Shown here: positions 32,753-43,710 of the stretch, in pieces
Layout: the number at the start of each line of letters is the position of its first letter
How positions within the stretch are numbered: position 1 is the first letter of the stretch
NCBI GenBank assembly: GCA_039566865.1
Contig: CM076955.1
Coordinates: forward strand, 7,318,501-7,382,500
Reading direction: 5' to 3'
Origin: Aurelia coerulea
Lineage: Eukaryota; Cnidaria; Scyphozoa; Semaeostomeae; Ulmaridae
Length of the DNA: 64,000 nt
Notes under the pieces: generated by a model
Seen by the model: the letters and a program-made list of their open reading frames with translations, nothing else
What the model was told of the DNA's origin: nothing
Database searches by the model: none
Position numbers and translations under genes: made by a program

Positions 32753-32900
32753 GGCACATCCCAGAATGGTACGGACTTACCAGTATGGGACCCGCCCTTC
32801 TCTGGCACATCCCAAGCAGGGACCCGCCTTTGACGTATCATTTCACTCTTAGGCACATCCTCGGACGGACCACCGGCCAAATATCCGTCCAGGACCCGCA
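32753..32900. repeat. Degenerate tandem repeat in the 3' region of the YR element
   Basis: Three units built on GGCACATCC followed after 30-50 bases by GGGACCCGC (starting at 32753, 32812 and 32853). Lies downstream of the recombinase gene, where such elements keep terminal or regulatory sequence. Confidence 0.6.
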
Positions 32901-33335
32901 TTCTAAATTCTACTGACACTGCAGAATGATTTGGCTTTTGTTCTGCAGTGCTGGTTACACCCCATGGGACGGTTGTCCTCCCTCTTTGCGTCTCCAATAC
33001 CCCATTTCAAGCTTTAATAGTTAGAATTAGCTTAGTAATCGCATTTAAGTTAGATTTAGGCTAAAGTTGATTAATTAGATAACAGCTGGAAAAGTTTCTC
33101 TCTCTGGTCAGTTCTAGCAGAATAAAGAAAAATTCCGGCAAGGAATCCGCGCAAATCGTACGGGAGGGCAGGGGCATTTCACTCATTCAAGATATCGGTA
33201 AAACAAAAGGAGCTTACAGATGTTTGATAAAAAATGTTCTTGTAACAAATGGATTTTGTCAAAGGTATACGATATTTTGTAGGGGTGTAGTGCCCCCCAG
33301 CCCGGGCATTGAGTACACGAGATAGAATTAAGGAC

Positions 33336-33552
33336 CGAGGAGAGTTTTTGCAATTCACCCACAACTGGTCGTTTCTTATAAAAATTTGCTAATGTAAAAA
33401 AGGCAAACGAAGTCAAACTGGTGCCTGAGTCATGGGTAAGTGCATTATTCAGCTCTAGAATTTTACCATAACTTTTTAAGTACAATGGAATGAGTTTTAA
33501 GCGAGGACAAGCTTAGGCCCAAATGATATTTCTGCCAGAAATCATTAGAAAT
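33336..33552. repeat. Right arm of inverted repeat flanking the DIRS-type element
   Basis: Reverse-complement partner of 27229-27445. See that entry for shared boxes. Confidence 0.68.
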
Positions 33553-33964
33553 TGCCTCCAATTTTGAGATATGGTAGCAGTAAAGGAGTTTGGGTTATTG
33601 CTCAGGTCAGTATGCATAATTGCTGAAATTCTGATCTGTATATCTCATTTGTAGCGATTTCTATAGATATTTCAACGAAGGTCAATATTCTTCGACCGGA
33701 AAATGAACGCAGCTCCGGCCCCAAACAAGCTATGTGCCTAAACATGTAAACAACTCTGGACGGACATCCCCACAACTGATTTATCAAAAAAAAAATGCGA
33801 ATAACTGAAGTATTTTAGCATCCAATTCAGTTTTAGTGATGGTACTAGAAAATTTACCTCAAACGACCGATTTTGTCTCCAGGGGCTAGAAAGCGGTGAT
33901 CTCATTGGCTGACAAGCATGAAATTGGATGATTTCCGCATGCTCTGGCAACCAGTAAGGATTTG

Positions 33965-34121
33965 AGCCTTATCTTAGTTTAACGTCCCTTCCGAAGGACG
34001 GCGCGAGGTGAGTTGCGAGGTCAGGCCTCAGAGGTCACCCATCCGGAGTTTGACCTCACTCGACCGAGCTTAACTTCAGTCACCTGACGGAAACTGTTTA
34101 AGCCACTCGGCCACTCACCCG
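33965..34121 (-). mobile_element. SINE with tRNA-like head and 5S-rRNA-like body
   Basis: Read on the minus strand from 34121. It begins GTGAGTGGCCGAGTGGCTTA, a tRNA-Leu/Ser-type A box. Next comes CTGAAGTTAAGC and then GGATGGGTGACC, both 12-base matches to the internal promoter region of eukaryotic 5S rRNA. A B-box-like GGTCAAACTCC lies between them. The 3' part (CGCGCCGTCCTTCGG) is unrelated. Chimeric 5S/tRNA SINEs are known in vertebrates; this one would be transcribed by RNA polymerase III and mobilised by a LINE. Confidence 0.75.
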
Positions 34122-34149
34122 CTCAAACATAATACCATAATTATGAAAA

Positions 34150-34860
34150 TCATGCTAGATACCCAACCTGCGGAATGTATGTCTTGCATAGCCTACAGTT
34201 GCAGTTCTCGCCCTTCCAACATCTAATGAGGTTTTTAAAGATAGGAAGTGTGCTTGTTTGTTTCACTGCATATGGCAAAGTGGACCAAAGTCTGTTTCCA
34301 AGGAAGGATATAGTCTCAATTCCAAAGCTCGTCGTACGCACTTTTGGAAGTTGTGGGTCGTTACCATGTCTTAGATTGTAGCCAATATTTCGCTCACTGA
34401 AAATATCCTTCATGAAAGGTGGATTTAGACCAGACTTTGCTTTATAAACTTCTGTCATAAGCAACTGTAGATTCCTTACGTGGATGGATACCAAATTCCT
34501 TTGCTCGAGAAGAGACTCAAAATCTGTTTGATGGTCTTTGTACACAAAACACAATGCTCTTTCGTGGATATGATTTATTCTATGACTCAAGGTTAAGGTT
34601 CTGTCATAAAACATCCACACAAGTGGGCAGAAACTAAAATGAGACAAGACAAATGCTTGCATTACCTGCTGTAGCTTTTCCGTGTCCTTGTAGCAGGATA
34701 TTCTTGCAAGTGCATGAAGTTTTTGGCTGGCTTGTTTGCAAAGAGTTTTAACATGTTGTTTAAAGCTTAATGTTTGATCAAACGTTATCCCTAGAAGCTT
34801 CTCCTCTTTACTTTGTTTCACACTAGCTTCTCCTATTTTGACAGAGACTTCGTTAAAATG
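34150..34860 (-). pseudogene. LINE remnant, C-terminal part of re­verse transcriptase ORF
   Basis: A 223-codon open frame (34150-34821) that continues in frame upstream to about 34860 (NEVSVKIGEASV). It contains the region downstream of the YADD motif (KLLGITFDQTLSFKQHV, LSHFSFCPLVWMF, FLGNRLWSTLPYAVK) and ends with the CRLCKTYIPQVGYL tail typical of some animal CR1/Rex-like LINEs. 5' truncated, as is usual for LINE insertions. The reading frame is undamaged, suggesting a young insertion of a third LINE family. Confidence 0.85.
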
Positions 34861-35082
34861 GAAAGGGGCAGGAAGGAAACCAGGAAATCGAAGGGACGTT
34901 ATGAGAACATCGTAATCGAGACAGTGCTTCGCAATCTGTCAAGGGGGTTGGATATTTCCTATCATAGTGGTCAAAATGCGGATTGACGTGTTTAGAGGGA
35001 ACTCAGTTCGTCTGAGATTCATGCGTATTTCAATGTCGAAAGACAAAGATAATTCACAGGATCTTCTTTCGATGTCTCTTTT

Positions 35083-35360
35083 TCAATTAACACCTAAAGT
35101 AGTTGAAGGTGCTTTGTTTGGTATCAATCTTTTTAACTTTGAAATTACGAATAAATTAATAGCAATAGCATTTCTGTAAAGCTTTCCTGTACCAAGAAAG
35201 TTGACGTATAACTTGTGCAGTGATCGTAATAGGGCAATAACACTCCAGGCAATTGAATGTCCTAACAACGGGAAGCTATCAAATAGACTTAATGTTTTGG
35301 ATACATACCTTTCCAACATCCACTGAACATATGTAGACAACTTGAAATGTGGAGCGAGAT
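35083..35360 (-). CDS. Unidentified exon-like frame with hydrophobic segment
   Basis: Opens after an acceptor (AACTTACAG before 35360), phase 1 in. It is open for 92 codons to a stop at 35083, or could leave at a good GTATGT donor after 35309 (52-nt exon, phase 2 out). The peptide has FKLSTYVQWML near its start and a hydrophobic helix (HSIAWSVIALLRSLHKLYV). Its start (phase 1, FKL-x-x-Y) resembles the start of the frame at 43036-43171. Family unknown; phase excludes it from the main host chain. Confidence 0.35.
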
Positions 35361-36399
35361 CTGTAAGTTATGATATTGGTTAAAGAATATTTTCAATCAG
35401 TGGAATGTACGAAATTTACATAGCCAAAAGTAATCTATCCATAAACTCTATTTAACTTCAAAGTGACATTTTCTCTTGTAAATATGAAATTTCTATCCAC
35501 TCGGAAATTACCTAAACTGAAAATTCGCCCTGAAAAATTTTTTTTGTGTTGTCAGCATGAATGTTAACACCATAGGTATTTTAAACATGAACTTTCTTTT
35601 GTATGTATTCAGTATAAGAATTTACAAAAATTGAATTACTGAAGACAATACTTACAAACTATTTAACTACATAACAAGGATGATAAACCTGGAAGCAAAA
35701 GCCAATGACTATCCCAGGGTCACTACACAAAGAACATGCAAATAGATTATACCTAAGTATACAATTGCAAAAAGCTACACATAAACGATGTTTACTGGTA
35801 AATGCAAACGAAAAATGGAAAAAAAATGGAAAGGATTTGGTGGCTGTGTGGCGTGAAAAAAGGCTTCCAGAAGCGTTCATGGAAACATGAACATTCTAGA
35901 GGTAGTGCAACAAGAGCACCGATGGAACTTTTGCTACTTTAGAATGTGGTGAGCGTGGAAAAGCTTCAAAATTCAAGGGAAACCCGATTTAAAAAAGATT
36001 GCATCGTTAAGCTTTGATGAAATCTAGAAGGAAATTTCAGTTAGTCAGAATATTAATCACACTCTGACGAGAACATGAGATCCAGAGGCCTTGTGTGCTG
36101 ACTGATTGAAAGTCTTGTTTCTTTGCCTCCATCTTCTTACTAATTTTTGGTTTCCTGGATGTATATAATTTACCAAAACCTAGCTAGTCAGTTCTAATAT
36201 GATTTTATATCCCATTTAGCTACACTTATTTATCAAAACTTCTTTAAACTGATTTGTATGTCAATTTCAAGATTTCTACTTCCAACTACGCTCGCCAGAG
36301 TGATGAAAGCAAAATCAATTTATTTTAGCTCATAAAACAAATGGAAACATTGCATTCAGTCTATGTAGATATAAGCTTAAAACGTAGATCAGGAGCACT
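35361..36399. other. Intron sequence without a recognised feature
   Basis: Contains two weak overlapping frames (35659-35890, both strands) that I do not believe. Confidence 0.35.
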
Positions 36400-36757
36400 A
36401 CACCCATTTTTTATAAGAAACTGCTTATAAGAAAAAACGTAGATCTGAATTGAAAAAGCTAAGAAACTTTTGTAATTTACAGTTTTAATTTTTCTATTGC
36501 GCACAGATATGTTTTGACATTGTACAGTTATAACAACTGTTTGGACATTATTTTGGGTGCGAATTATGTTATTTACTCGCTTTGAGATCTTACTAAATAA
36601 TTTGGGAACCCTTTAGAAAAGACAAAATTAACTCTACATTTCCGGCATCAAAGATATAAGAAACACGTAAGAAACTTTTGGTAGCAAAATGGCCTAAAAA
36701 TTTAAGAAACTGCCTACCAGCCCCGGACCTTAGTTTCTTATAAAAAAAATGAGTGTA
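36400..36757. mobile_element. MITE family T, copy 3 (degenerate)
   Basis: TTTTATAAGAAACTGCTTATAAG at the left and TTTCTTATAAAAA with GAGTGTA at the right; multiple internal TAAGAAAC boxes. Ends degenerate. Confidence 0.55.
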
Positions 36758-37178
36758 TTCAGTTTGGTGGCTTCGTAAACATAAACATTGTTCTTAGGAG
36801 GCTGCTACGACCCATTTAGCCGATACCGGTAAGATGTCAAAGTGACATACAATTCTACCTTTCGTTTTCAGCTTATTCTGTCAGTTACCATGACCGCATC
36901 ATACCTTGACCGAGGTGGCAGGGTTAAATGCAGCTGTTAGCTCGAGGCTAAACTGTATGACCATTCAAAAAAACTATCGATACCCTTTGCGTTAAGCATT
37001 TCTAAACGTTCCTCGGTGGTTGGTTTGAACATGAATATGTTCTTCGTTCGTTTACACTGTCACCTTTGAAGCCTTAACTAATAATATTGAAGTTCTCATT
37101 TGTCTCAGTTTCAAACAAGAGCCTTGGAATTCTATTTTGGAGTAAGCAAATTCTTGAAGTACAGCGAAATTATACAGT

Positions 37179-37575
37179 ATACACGTACTTTTTTTTATAA
37201 GAAACGGCCCATAAGAAACTCAACTCTCAAATTGCTAAAAAATTAAGAAGCTCCAGTACTGGGAAAATATAAGTTTATTTATTTAGCTTGATAAAGGAAA
37301 GCCTTGACATGTTTTTACTTTGCTTTCACTTGTTTCCTGTATCATATTACTCGTAAGGTACGTGAGTAATGTCTAAACATTGGAATGGAACGGTTTAAAA
37401 AGCCTTGGTTTGAAATGTTCATGAGGGCACAGGTAGTGAACATGAAGATGGTTATGGAGCCTCTAAGAAACTCGTAAGAAACTCGTAAGAAACTCTGAGT
37501 ACTCAAAATCTGATAATTTTAAGAAACATTCAGTACTAGCCCAAATTCTTAGTTTGTTATAAAAAATACGTGTAT
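37179..37575. mobile_element. MITE family T, copy 4 (empty site for mariner MITE M1)
   Basis: ATACACGTAC with TATAAGAAAC at the left, TACGTGTA at the right. Colinear in inverse orientation with 6769-7755 but without the 605-bp mariner MITE; at the corresponding point it reads GGGAAAATATAAGTT. Confidence 0.78.
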
Positions 37576-38632
37576 TGAAGTCAAAGAAAGGTTAAATAAA
37601 CTGCACCGCAAGTTCTTGCAGGTATATCATAATATTATTACCTAAGAACAAATGCTGTACCACAGGGATTTTCTCAAGGGATAAATTAACACTTTCAACC
37701 ATACCTACTTACCCGAGCGATAATTTTAAGTTTTGTATAGGGGGCATTTTTGCCCCGTTGCTAATCTGTATTGTTTTAATTCATATACTGCAGCAACCTA
37801 TCAGAACGGACCTACCTCTATCAAGAGGCAAAATGAAAAGGCTGGAACTAATTGCCAGCGTGGTTCGTTGTTAGGCAACCAAACAGTGGCAAGTGGTCAC
37901 AGATAGGCTCCAGTAATGAAAATAGAGGAAGTACTAATTATTTTCAATTTTAATGGTTCAAGCTTTGAAAAATAGAGCCAATATAAGGAAAATAACATTT
38001 TCCAACTTTTGATATAAAGTTTTTGAAAGTCTATACTCATTTTCATTATCATTATTGTTATTATTATTTCAAAATTAACCACGATCAAAATACAAAAGAA
38101 ATGAAATGATAAAAACACAACTGTTTCGATTCATACGTCTCGATATAAAATCTTTATCAGTCTCAGTATCATTATCATTATTATTATTATTATAATTAAT
38201 ATTTATTATTATTACTATGACGTAATCAAAGAATGATTTTGTCATACACATTATTTTTTGCTGATTGAAGTAAACAGAAACATTGCATATGAAATGCAAG
38301 CTCTTTTAAAGACCAATCAATTGGTATCATTTGTGCCACTTTTTGATTGAGAACCAGAATCTTATTAAAGTTTTTGTGATTTTCTATGTTACCACTCTCC
38401 AAATAAATGATTGTTCTGGTCATTCATGAGAATGTTGTATGTTGATATATTTATGAGAATGAAGCATTAACATTTGACAGGTTATTAAATTTCAGGAAAA
38501 TTCAGTATGTTTCAGCATCCTAGCTCATCCCAAGCTGAGAATGGAGCCATAATTCCCCCTTGGGTAAAGCAGGATAGAGATTAATATTTTACTGCATCAA
38601 GGTATCAATATCAACAAACAAGGTAATTGGGT
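37576..38632. other. Mostly unassigned; AT-rich simple repeats
   Basis: Around 37740 a small hairpin GGGGGCATTTTTGCCCC followed by TTAGGCAACCAAACAG near 37870 looks like a decayed relative of TTAA family A. From about 38050 to 38215 there are ATT/TTA-rich simple repeats. Confidence 0.4.
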
Positions 38633-39025
38633 TCAAGTTAAGTATCCAGGAACGCTGTAAAATAATTTCAGATTAATCCGAATTAAATCTCTATCAATAG
38701 GCAAAAACAAATCTGATGTTATTTTTGGGACCCGATTATTAGGTTCATTTTTTGTCAAAAATTGGCGGCAAACATCGGCAAGAGAACCTCTAAAGGCTGA
38801 AAAATTGTTACTAGATGAGTGAATCATTGGCGTTGTTAGTAAAGAGTGTTGACATGTTAGATCCCCAAATGATTTTCGAAATTCCAAAATCAGGGCAATG
38901 TAGAACAATCTGGCAAATTTTTTGGCAAAATGATAAAGAGCAAATGCTGTTGTAAACAAAAACAGTATAATGTATAAAGATGACAATAAAAAATATCGGA
39001 CAATGGTACATTCCCAAAAAGTTGA
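38633..39025 (-). CDS. Unidentified membrane-protein-like frame
   Basis: A frame of about 130 codons. It starts with a strong hydrophobic segment (YFLLSSLYIILFLFTTAFAL), followed by about 95 polar residues (VCRQFLTKNEPNNRVPKI) and a stop at 38633. Looks like a last exon of a membrane protein. It has no clear acceptor and is not in phase with the frame at 39056-39310 just upstream. Could be decayed. Family unknown. Confidence 0.3.
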   Translation of the reverse strand, partial: STFWECTIVRYFLLSSLYIILFLFTTAFALYHFAKKFARLFYIALILEFRKSFGDLTCQHSLLTTPMIHSSSNNFSAFRGSLADVCRQFLTKNEPNNRVPKITSDLFLPIDRDLIRINLKLFYSVPGYLT

Positions 39026-39055
39026 CACTTTCCTGTGACCTTAAAATTGATGTTA

Positions 39056-39310
39056 TCAACCAAGACTCTTATTTGTTGACAATTGTTTTGATAGCCTGTA
39101 ATATAACGCACATGTGAAAGACAATGACACCAACCTCTCTTTGACATTTTCAGGATGCATATCATCTCTTATAGTTGATTGTTCTGCTTTGCTTGTGTTA
39201 GTCAGCTTGTAACGTCGTTGTAAAGGAGTAAACCAACGGTTATCTCCAAATCTTCCCTGAATGGTAAAATACTGACTCACAATGCTAAAGGTTTCTTTGT
39301 GTTTGAGCAT
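39056..39310 (-). CDS. Unidentified exon-like frame
   Basis: 84 codons with a soluble, charged composition (GRFGDNRWFTPLQRRYKL). Possible acceptors AAACCTTTAG (39280 region) and a GTTGGT donor near 39145. The downstream join I tried (acceptor TATTACAG) gives a stop in this phase, so the gene is either differently spliced or broken. Confidence 0.28.
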   Translation of the reverse strand: MLKHKETFSIVSQYFTIQGRFGDNRWFTPLQRRYKLTNTSKAEQSTIRDDMHPENVKERLVSLSFTCALYYRLSKQLSTNKSLG

Positions 39311-39465
39311 TCATTTCCTATCACAGCAAATTCCTAAAAGTAGGTACTCTTCAATCTGGTTCGATAATTAAGTGAAAAAGGAAAGAACCATCAAATCTAA
39401 AAGATATTACAGCCATTTATTTCTTTTAATGTATTCTTAGATCGATGCTCTTCCATTTAGGAGTT

Positions 39466-39845
39466 TCAAAAACAGTATGATTTTGCTGCTATTTTGAATA
39501 GCTCTTTGAAAAGATGAAATGAATCATAAAGATCAATATTGAGCATTTGCCTCTTAGTTAGTGGGGACGAAATGCATGAATGAGACGAAATACAGTAATA
39601 TAAAAAGTTTAACGAGATTTGAGTTCTGTTTATCATAGGGTAAGTAGCTAGGAGCAACTTGATATCTGCAGTGTCCCCTTTCAGCAAATTGAGAATGAAA
39701 GCTATACCATTTGGTCTATCATTTTCAATTAGAGGCTGATTGGAAGATTCACTAGAGCGGGACAATATTTGGAAATCCCAATTTCTCTTGATTTCGAAGA
39801 TTAGATTTTGTTTTATTTCAAAAAGGTTCGTTGTTGCAAATTTTT
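39466..39845 (-). CDS. Unidentified exon-like frame
   Basis: An open frame of about 126 codons ending in a stop at 39466. It has a hydrophilic N-terminal part (LFEIKQNLIFEIKRNW) and then alternating helix-like segments (NGIAFILNLLKGDTADIKLL). It is longer than expected by chance in AT-rich DNA and coding in composition, but no family is recognised and no good splice acceptor is seen upstream. Confidence 0.3.
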
Positions 39846-40568
39846 AAAGGAAGTATAAGGACTGCTAGCTGTACTGGGAACATTTCAGTGATATGCAAAC
39901 AATAAGACATATCGTTAGGTAGAGCGTTTGATATTTGATGCAGCAGAAATGGAACTTTTAGATGCTGGAAAGCAGAGTTTTGTAATGTTCAACAAGAGAA
40001 AGTAGCTATAACTCCCATGGTACTTTACCCCAAATAATTCATCCTAAACTCGAGAACAAAGCACAAAGTGGCATATTGATTCGGTAGTCTAGAGCTGTCA
40101 ATCAAGCCCTCATTGAAACTGATAGAGGAAATTCAATACTCATTTTAATCCCAAGGGATATTGATTGCTTATCAGACACATGATATTCACATTGCGAACG
40201 ATGTGCCTGCTGCTAATAAAAAAGGCAATTACTAATTAAAATAGGATAAGATGTTTGATCACAACACTAATGAATAATCCGGATGGGTTCCTCCCGATAT
40301 GAACAGGTACTAGATATCACTCTACAATTATCTTCAATTTTTGCTTTATCAATAATTTTCAACTCTGTTACAACTATTAGACTTATTGAATTTATTGAAT
40401 TTAGAAATTTGTATTGTAGCAAATGGGGCGTCTTGGTGAAATCTCTGCAAATGAAATCAATTTTTAAATCAATTTCATTTATGCTAAGAACAGGTCAAAA
40501 TAGAAGCTGCTTTAAAAAATTAGCTTCTGTCATGTCCTGTTTATATATGGATTATCTGCATATCGCAG
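39846..40568. other. Unassigned intron sequence
   Basis: No recognised feature; a plus-strand frame beginning at 40283 runs into the SINE below and is probably chance. Confidence 0.35.
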
Positions 40569-40760
40569 GTAGCAGAGATGGCTCAGTGGCAACGCGCTTT
40601 ACTATGAATCTTAATACTGATGGTTCGGGTCCCTGTCTTGTCAAAGCTGCTACGCGGATCAAGGAGTGTCACGGGGTGTAGTCACATCGCCAAAAAGAAC
40701 AAGGACACTGCTTCAGTGTTCTAAAAGTACCTGCTGGTAGATAGAAATGATTAAATAGTT
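40569..40760 (+). mobile_element. tRNA-derived SINE
   Basis: Head GCAGAGATGGCTCAGTGG with an A box (TGGCTCAGTGG) and, 35 bases on, a B box (GGTTCGGGTCC, one mismatch to consensus). The predicted acceptor stem is poorly paired, so this is not a functional tRNA gene. A 90-bp body with GGACACTGCTTCAGTG follows. Confidence 0.65.
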
Positions 40761-40859
40761 TTTTCGTTTTTGTTTTTGCTACTGTTCTATCCTATCCAAA
40801 TATTTTTGATATTTTTTCAGCTTAAAAAGAATTTATAGTTCGAAATATGACTGAAACTA

Positions 40860-41475
40860 TACCGGGTGAGCCAGAAGAAAGTTCCCAGTTTCAAAATTCG
40901 CAGCACTACAAGTACTGCATGGATTTGAATGATTCAAATTCTAATTTAAGGCCAAAATATCGAAATATTTTTGTGATCTTTCTCGTCTTCTTACGAGCAC
41001 TGCAAATATAGGTAAGTTCAACTTTACAAAAATGTCATGGTTGCAAAATGACTGAAAAGGGCCTAAAACACTCGACCAAATCGTTAGGACCCTCCTCGCA
41101 ATCCACAAAGAACAATACGTACGGGCGTTTTACCTCTTTCGAGAGCTAAAAGACATAGATTTTCAAACAGATACTAAATATTTTCAATCCCATGGCAATA
41201 TATATGCAGACGATATCTCTCACCCATGAGAAATTGTATTTTCTCAGTTGTTCTGTGTGAGGAGTCCTTTAAGACTTGATCAAGTATTTTAGGCCCTTTC
41301 CCTTTTCAGTCATTTTGCAACCACAACGTTTTTGTAAACTTGAGTTTACAAATTGTATCCAGTGCTCGTAAGAAGTCAATAAAAATCACAAAAATACTTC
41401 AATCTTTTGGCTGTCAAGCAAAAAAATAATTAATTCCAATCCATCAAGTACTTTCGATGCTTTCTTTTTTTTCAT
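40860..41475 (+). mobile_element. mariner-type MITE M1, copy 2 (right end lost)
   Basis: TA then CCGGGTGAGCCAGAAG, colinear with 7063-7667 for about 600 bp. The right TIR is missing after ACTTTCGATGCTTTC. Confidence 0.75.
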
Positions 41476-41723
41476 AGTCAAGTAGCATTATCAATCCGCT
41501 TTTGTCTTGAAAACCTTTGCATTTGATACAAAATACTATGGATTGTCTAGGCCACTCAGTTTCTAAAAGAAAACATTCTCCCTTTTCCTTTTAAACACAC
41601 ACAAATATGATAATGATCGAACAAGGATCTTCTCTTTGTTGTTTCATTACTATTTGATTGCTTACTATCAATTCTTTGTGTAGTTTTAGACCATGTGTCT
41701 TCTTTAATCAATCTATCTCATAC

Positions 41724-42043
41724 TGAATTACATGCAGGTGTGCAATTGTCTCCGCATACGTACTCTTTGTCAAGAAGTGCACAATTTTCAAAGAACGGAA
41801 ATATGTCTTTTTCAAATAGACTAAGCAAGTTCTCGTAAGCATAAGTATCAGGAGGTAACATACTTCTGCGAATAGAAAGAATCTTGGTCAGGTTGGTCAG
41901 GTGCATGATATTTCTTACATATTCACATATCAAATGTCTTTCGAAGCCAGAAAGATACCAAATGTTGTTTTTACCTGTTTGAATTATCGATAGAATTCTT
42001 ACGAGAATCTGATGCTTCTCATGAGTTGCATCAACAGAGACCC
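41724..42043 (-). CDS. Unidentified exon-like frame, 106 codons
   Basis: Opens after an acceptor (GGCATTTTTAG before 42043, phase 1 in) and stays open for 106 codons. It can leave at a GTATGA donor after 41724 (phase 0) or stop two codons later. Coding-like composition with several cysteines near the end (YVCGDNCTPACNS) and a YLSGFERHLICEYV stretch. The cysteine cluster suggests an extracellular or secreted segment. Longest and best of the orphan exons in this region, yet its phase does not fit the neighbour at 43036-43171 nor the main chain; a missing exon between them is possible. Confidence 0.45.
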
Positions 42044-42263
42044 CTAAAAATGCCAGTAACTGTTATAGCTATTGAAAGTGTTTCAGCAACCCTTTATGGA
42101 ACAAAGATTTCCCCTCACCGAACAAGATTCTTTTGTTCACAGCCCCCAGTCTTCCTAATAATACTACAATGTTTGACAGTCAGATATTGTAAAATATATT
42201 ATCACCTTGAGAGAACGATCATTGATAAGGCTAATAGGCTAATCTATAGTCAAATCTGACTAA

Positions 42264-42643
42264 GACCCCGTTTACACTATGCCGGTACGAAATGAATACG
42301 GCATGAAACTGTGCCGTATTCGCTTTTCTGTCAAAACGGAATCGCCGTTTACACTATACCGGCACAAAATGAATACGATAGGTATAGACCATGCGCAGAG
42401 CGAGGATTTGTCAAGGCGCATGCTCTCATTTGCCAGATTATCGCCTCGATGTGAATCCGACATGAAATGATGCCGTATTCACCGTTTACACTATGCCGGT
42501 ACAGCGACGAAGCCAGTTAGCATGCCGTATTCATTTCGTGCCGTATTCAAGTGAAAACTATGCCGGCATAGTGTAAACGGGAGGCCAATACGGCACAGTT
42601 TCATGCCGTATTCATTTCGTACCGGCATAGTGTAAACGGGGTC
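42264..42643. mobile_element. Harbinger-like MITE with repeated end motif
   Basis: TAA target duplication at 42261-42263 and 42644-42646. Near-perfect TIRs of about 58 bp begin GACCCCGTTTACACTATGCC. The CCGTTTACACTATRCCGG core occurs again internally near 42350 and 42481. No coding frame. A 3-bp TWA target is the PIF/Harbinger signature. Confidence 0.87.
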
Positions 42644-43035
42644 TAAACTTTAATATATTGGGTAATTGTTTTCAGTAAACTGAGGAAGCTATACGTTAGT
42701 TCTCACAAATATGCAACTTCATTCGTGCTCATTTCTCTTGAATTAAGTAGAATTTGATCTGAACTTTATTCCTTCAATATCAACGAAAACACAATTATCG
42801 TGCTCCAAACTTTTCGGTAGATATGTATATGGTGATTAATTGTTTTGCTCTCCTCCTGAATAAACTGAAAGACCAACAGGTAGTATGTATTGGTCATGTG
42901 AGAATTGTGATTCTAATAAATGAAGTTGTTTCTTTGCAGTGATCTCAAAGCATCCTCAGATGTTCATTTCCAGGTAATGTCGTATTTCCCTCTGGTTTGA
43001 ACAGTTACAAGACTCTATGAAATAAGGGTACTTAC

Positions 43036-43171
43036 GACAAATAAAACATAGCTGGAACAAAAATAGATGATAAAGTAAACTGCTTCTTCAAATCTTCGCC
43101 ATACCTTGAGCAGTTATATCCCAAAAACACAAAGTGCGATAACGTATATTGAACGAGTTTGAAATTTGTCG
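43036..43171 (-). CDS. Unidentified exon-like frame
   Basis: 136 nt with an excellent acceptor (CACCTGTTAG before 43171) and donor (TTTGTC/GTAAGT after 43036), phase 1 in, phase 2 out, open for 44 codons. The peptide starts TNFKLVQYTLSHFVFLGY and ends in a hydrophobic SSIFVPAMFYLS. An alternative donor (CTCAAG/GTATGG, phase 2) lies inside. It resembles the frame at 35083-35360 in its opening and phase. Phase 1 entry excludes it from the main chain. Confidence 0.42.
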
Positions 43172-43549
43172 CTAACAGGTGTTTTTTCCAGGGGGTTCTA
43201 CTGAATTTATCTTATGTATCATAGCAACATATCTCACGTAACTAACTATCATTGCTTTGTACAGATCTAATAATTTCATCAAATTTATAGAGATACCATT
43301 GTTATGCGAAGTGTTTCAGTCAACTCTGCTTTTGGATGGTGGCAAATTTGTCCGTGGTTTTTTATGTGTTTCGAATATCTTATTTCTGTTGCTGTTGCTA
43401 TTAAAGATTTACAGAAAGATGGCGTCAGGGGCATTTGACCAAGGCTCATTGTGTTCTTTAATGGTATCAACAGGGATGCTATGGAAAGTCGATCATCACA
43501 CACATTGCATCAAGGTCACATGCCCTTCGATGCCATCTTTTGTAATCGC

Positions 43550-43612
43550 CTGTTGCTGCTGTTGTTGCTGTTGCTATTGATTTTGCTGTTGTTGTTAATG
43601 CTGTTATTTTAT
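43550..43612. repeat. CTG/TTG simple repeat
   Basis: Imperfect trinucleotide run of TTGCTG, CTGTTG and TTGTTG units. Confidence 0.8.
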
Positions 43613-43710
43613 AAAGAGGCAAAGTGCTTTTATTGCATGTCTAGGTCAATGATATGTCAAAGTTCGGAGTAACTATTGATTAATGCAATTAACCAAATTT
43701 CAAATTTAAG

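Larger units (their letters stand above)
28040..33170 (+). mobile_element. DIRS/PAT-type tyrosine-recombinase retrotransposon
   Basis: Plus-strand element with the order gag, reverse transcriptase-RNase H, tyrosine recombinase and no DDE integrase or protease. That is diagnostic of YR (DIRS-order) retrotransposons. Three overlapping frames occupy 28799-32518. The outer borders are estimates: I could not find the split direct or inverted terminal repeats by eye. A GGACCGCGGGGCGGTCC palindrome at 28052 marks the probable 5' region. Two in-frame stops (28997-28999, 31682-31684) are the only lesions seen. Confidence 0.85.

Noticed and set aside
36818..36905. Two small plus-strand exons with a 43-bp intron ending in a stop
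   Set aside because: Too short, no upstream exons, and the intron is below the usual animal size.
39230..39275. A 24-bp intron (GTGAGTCAG to TTCAG)
   Set aside because: Far below animal intron size, and the join does not keep the frame.
40569..40645. A tRNA gene
   Set aside because: A and B boxes are good but the acceptor stem does not pair and a SINE-like body follows.
42940..42974. Plus-strand exon-like segment between TTCTTTGCAG and CAG/GTAATG
   Set aside because: Only 34 bases and no partner exon in phase found nearby.
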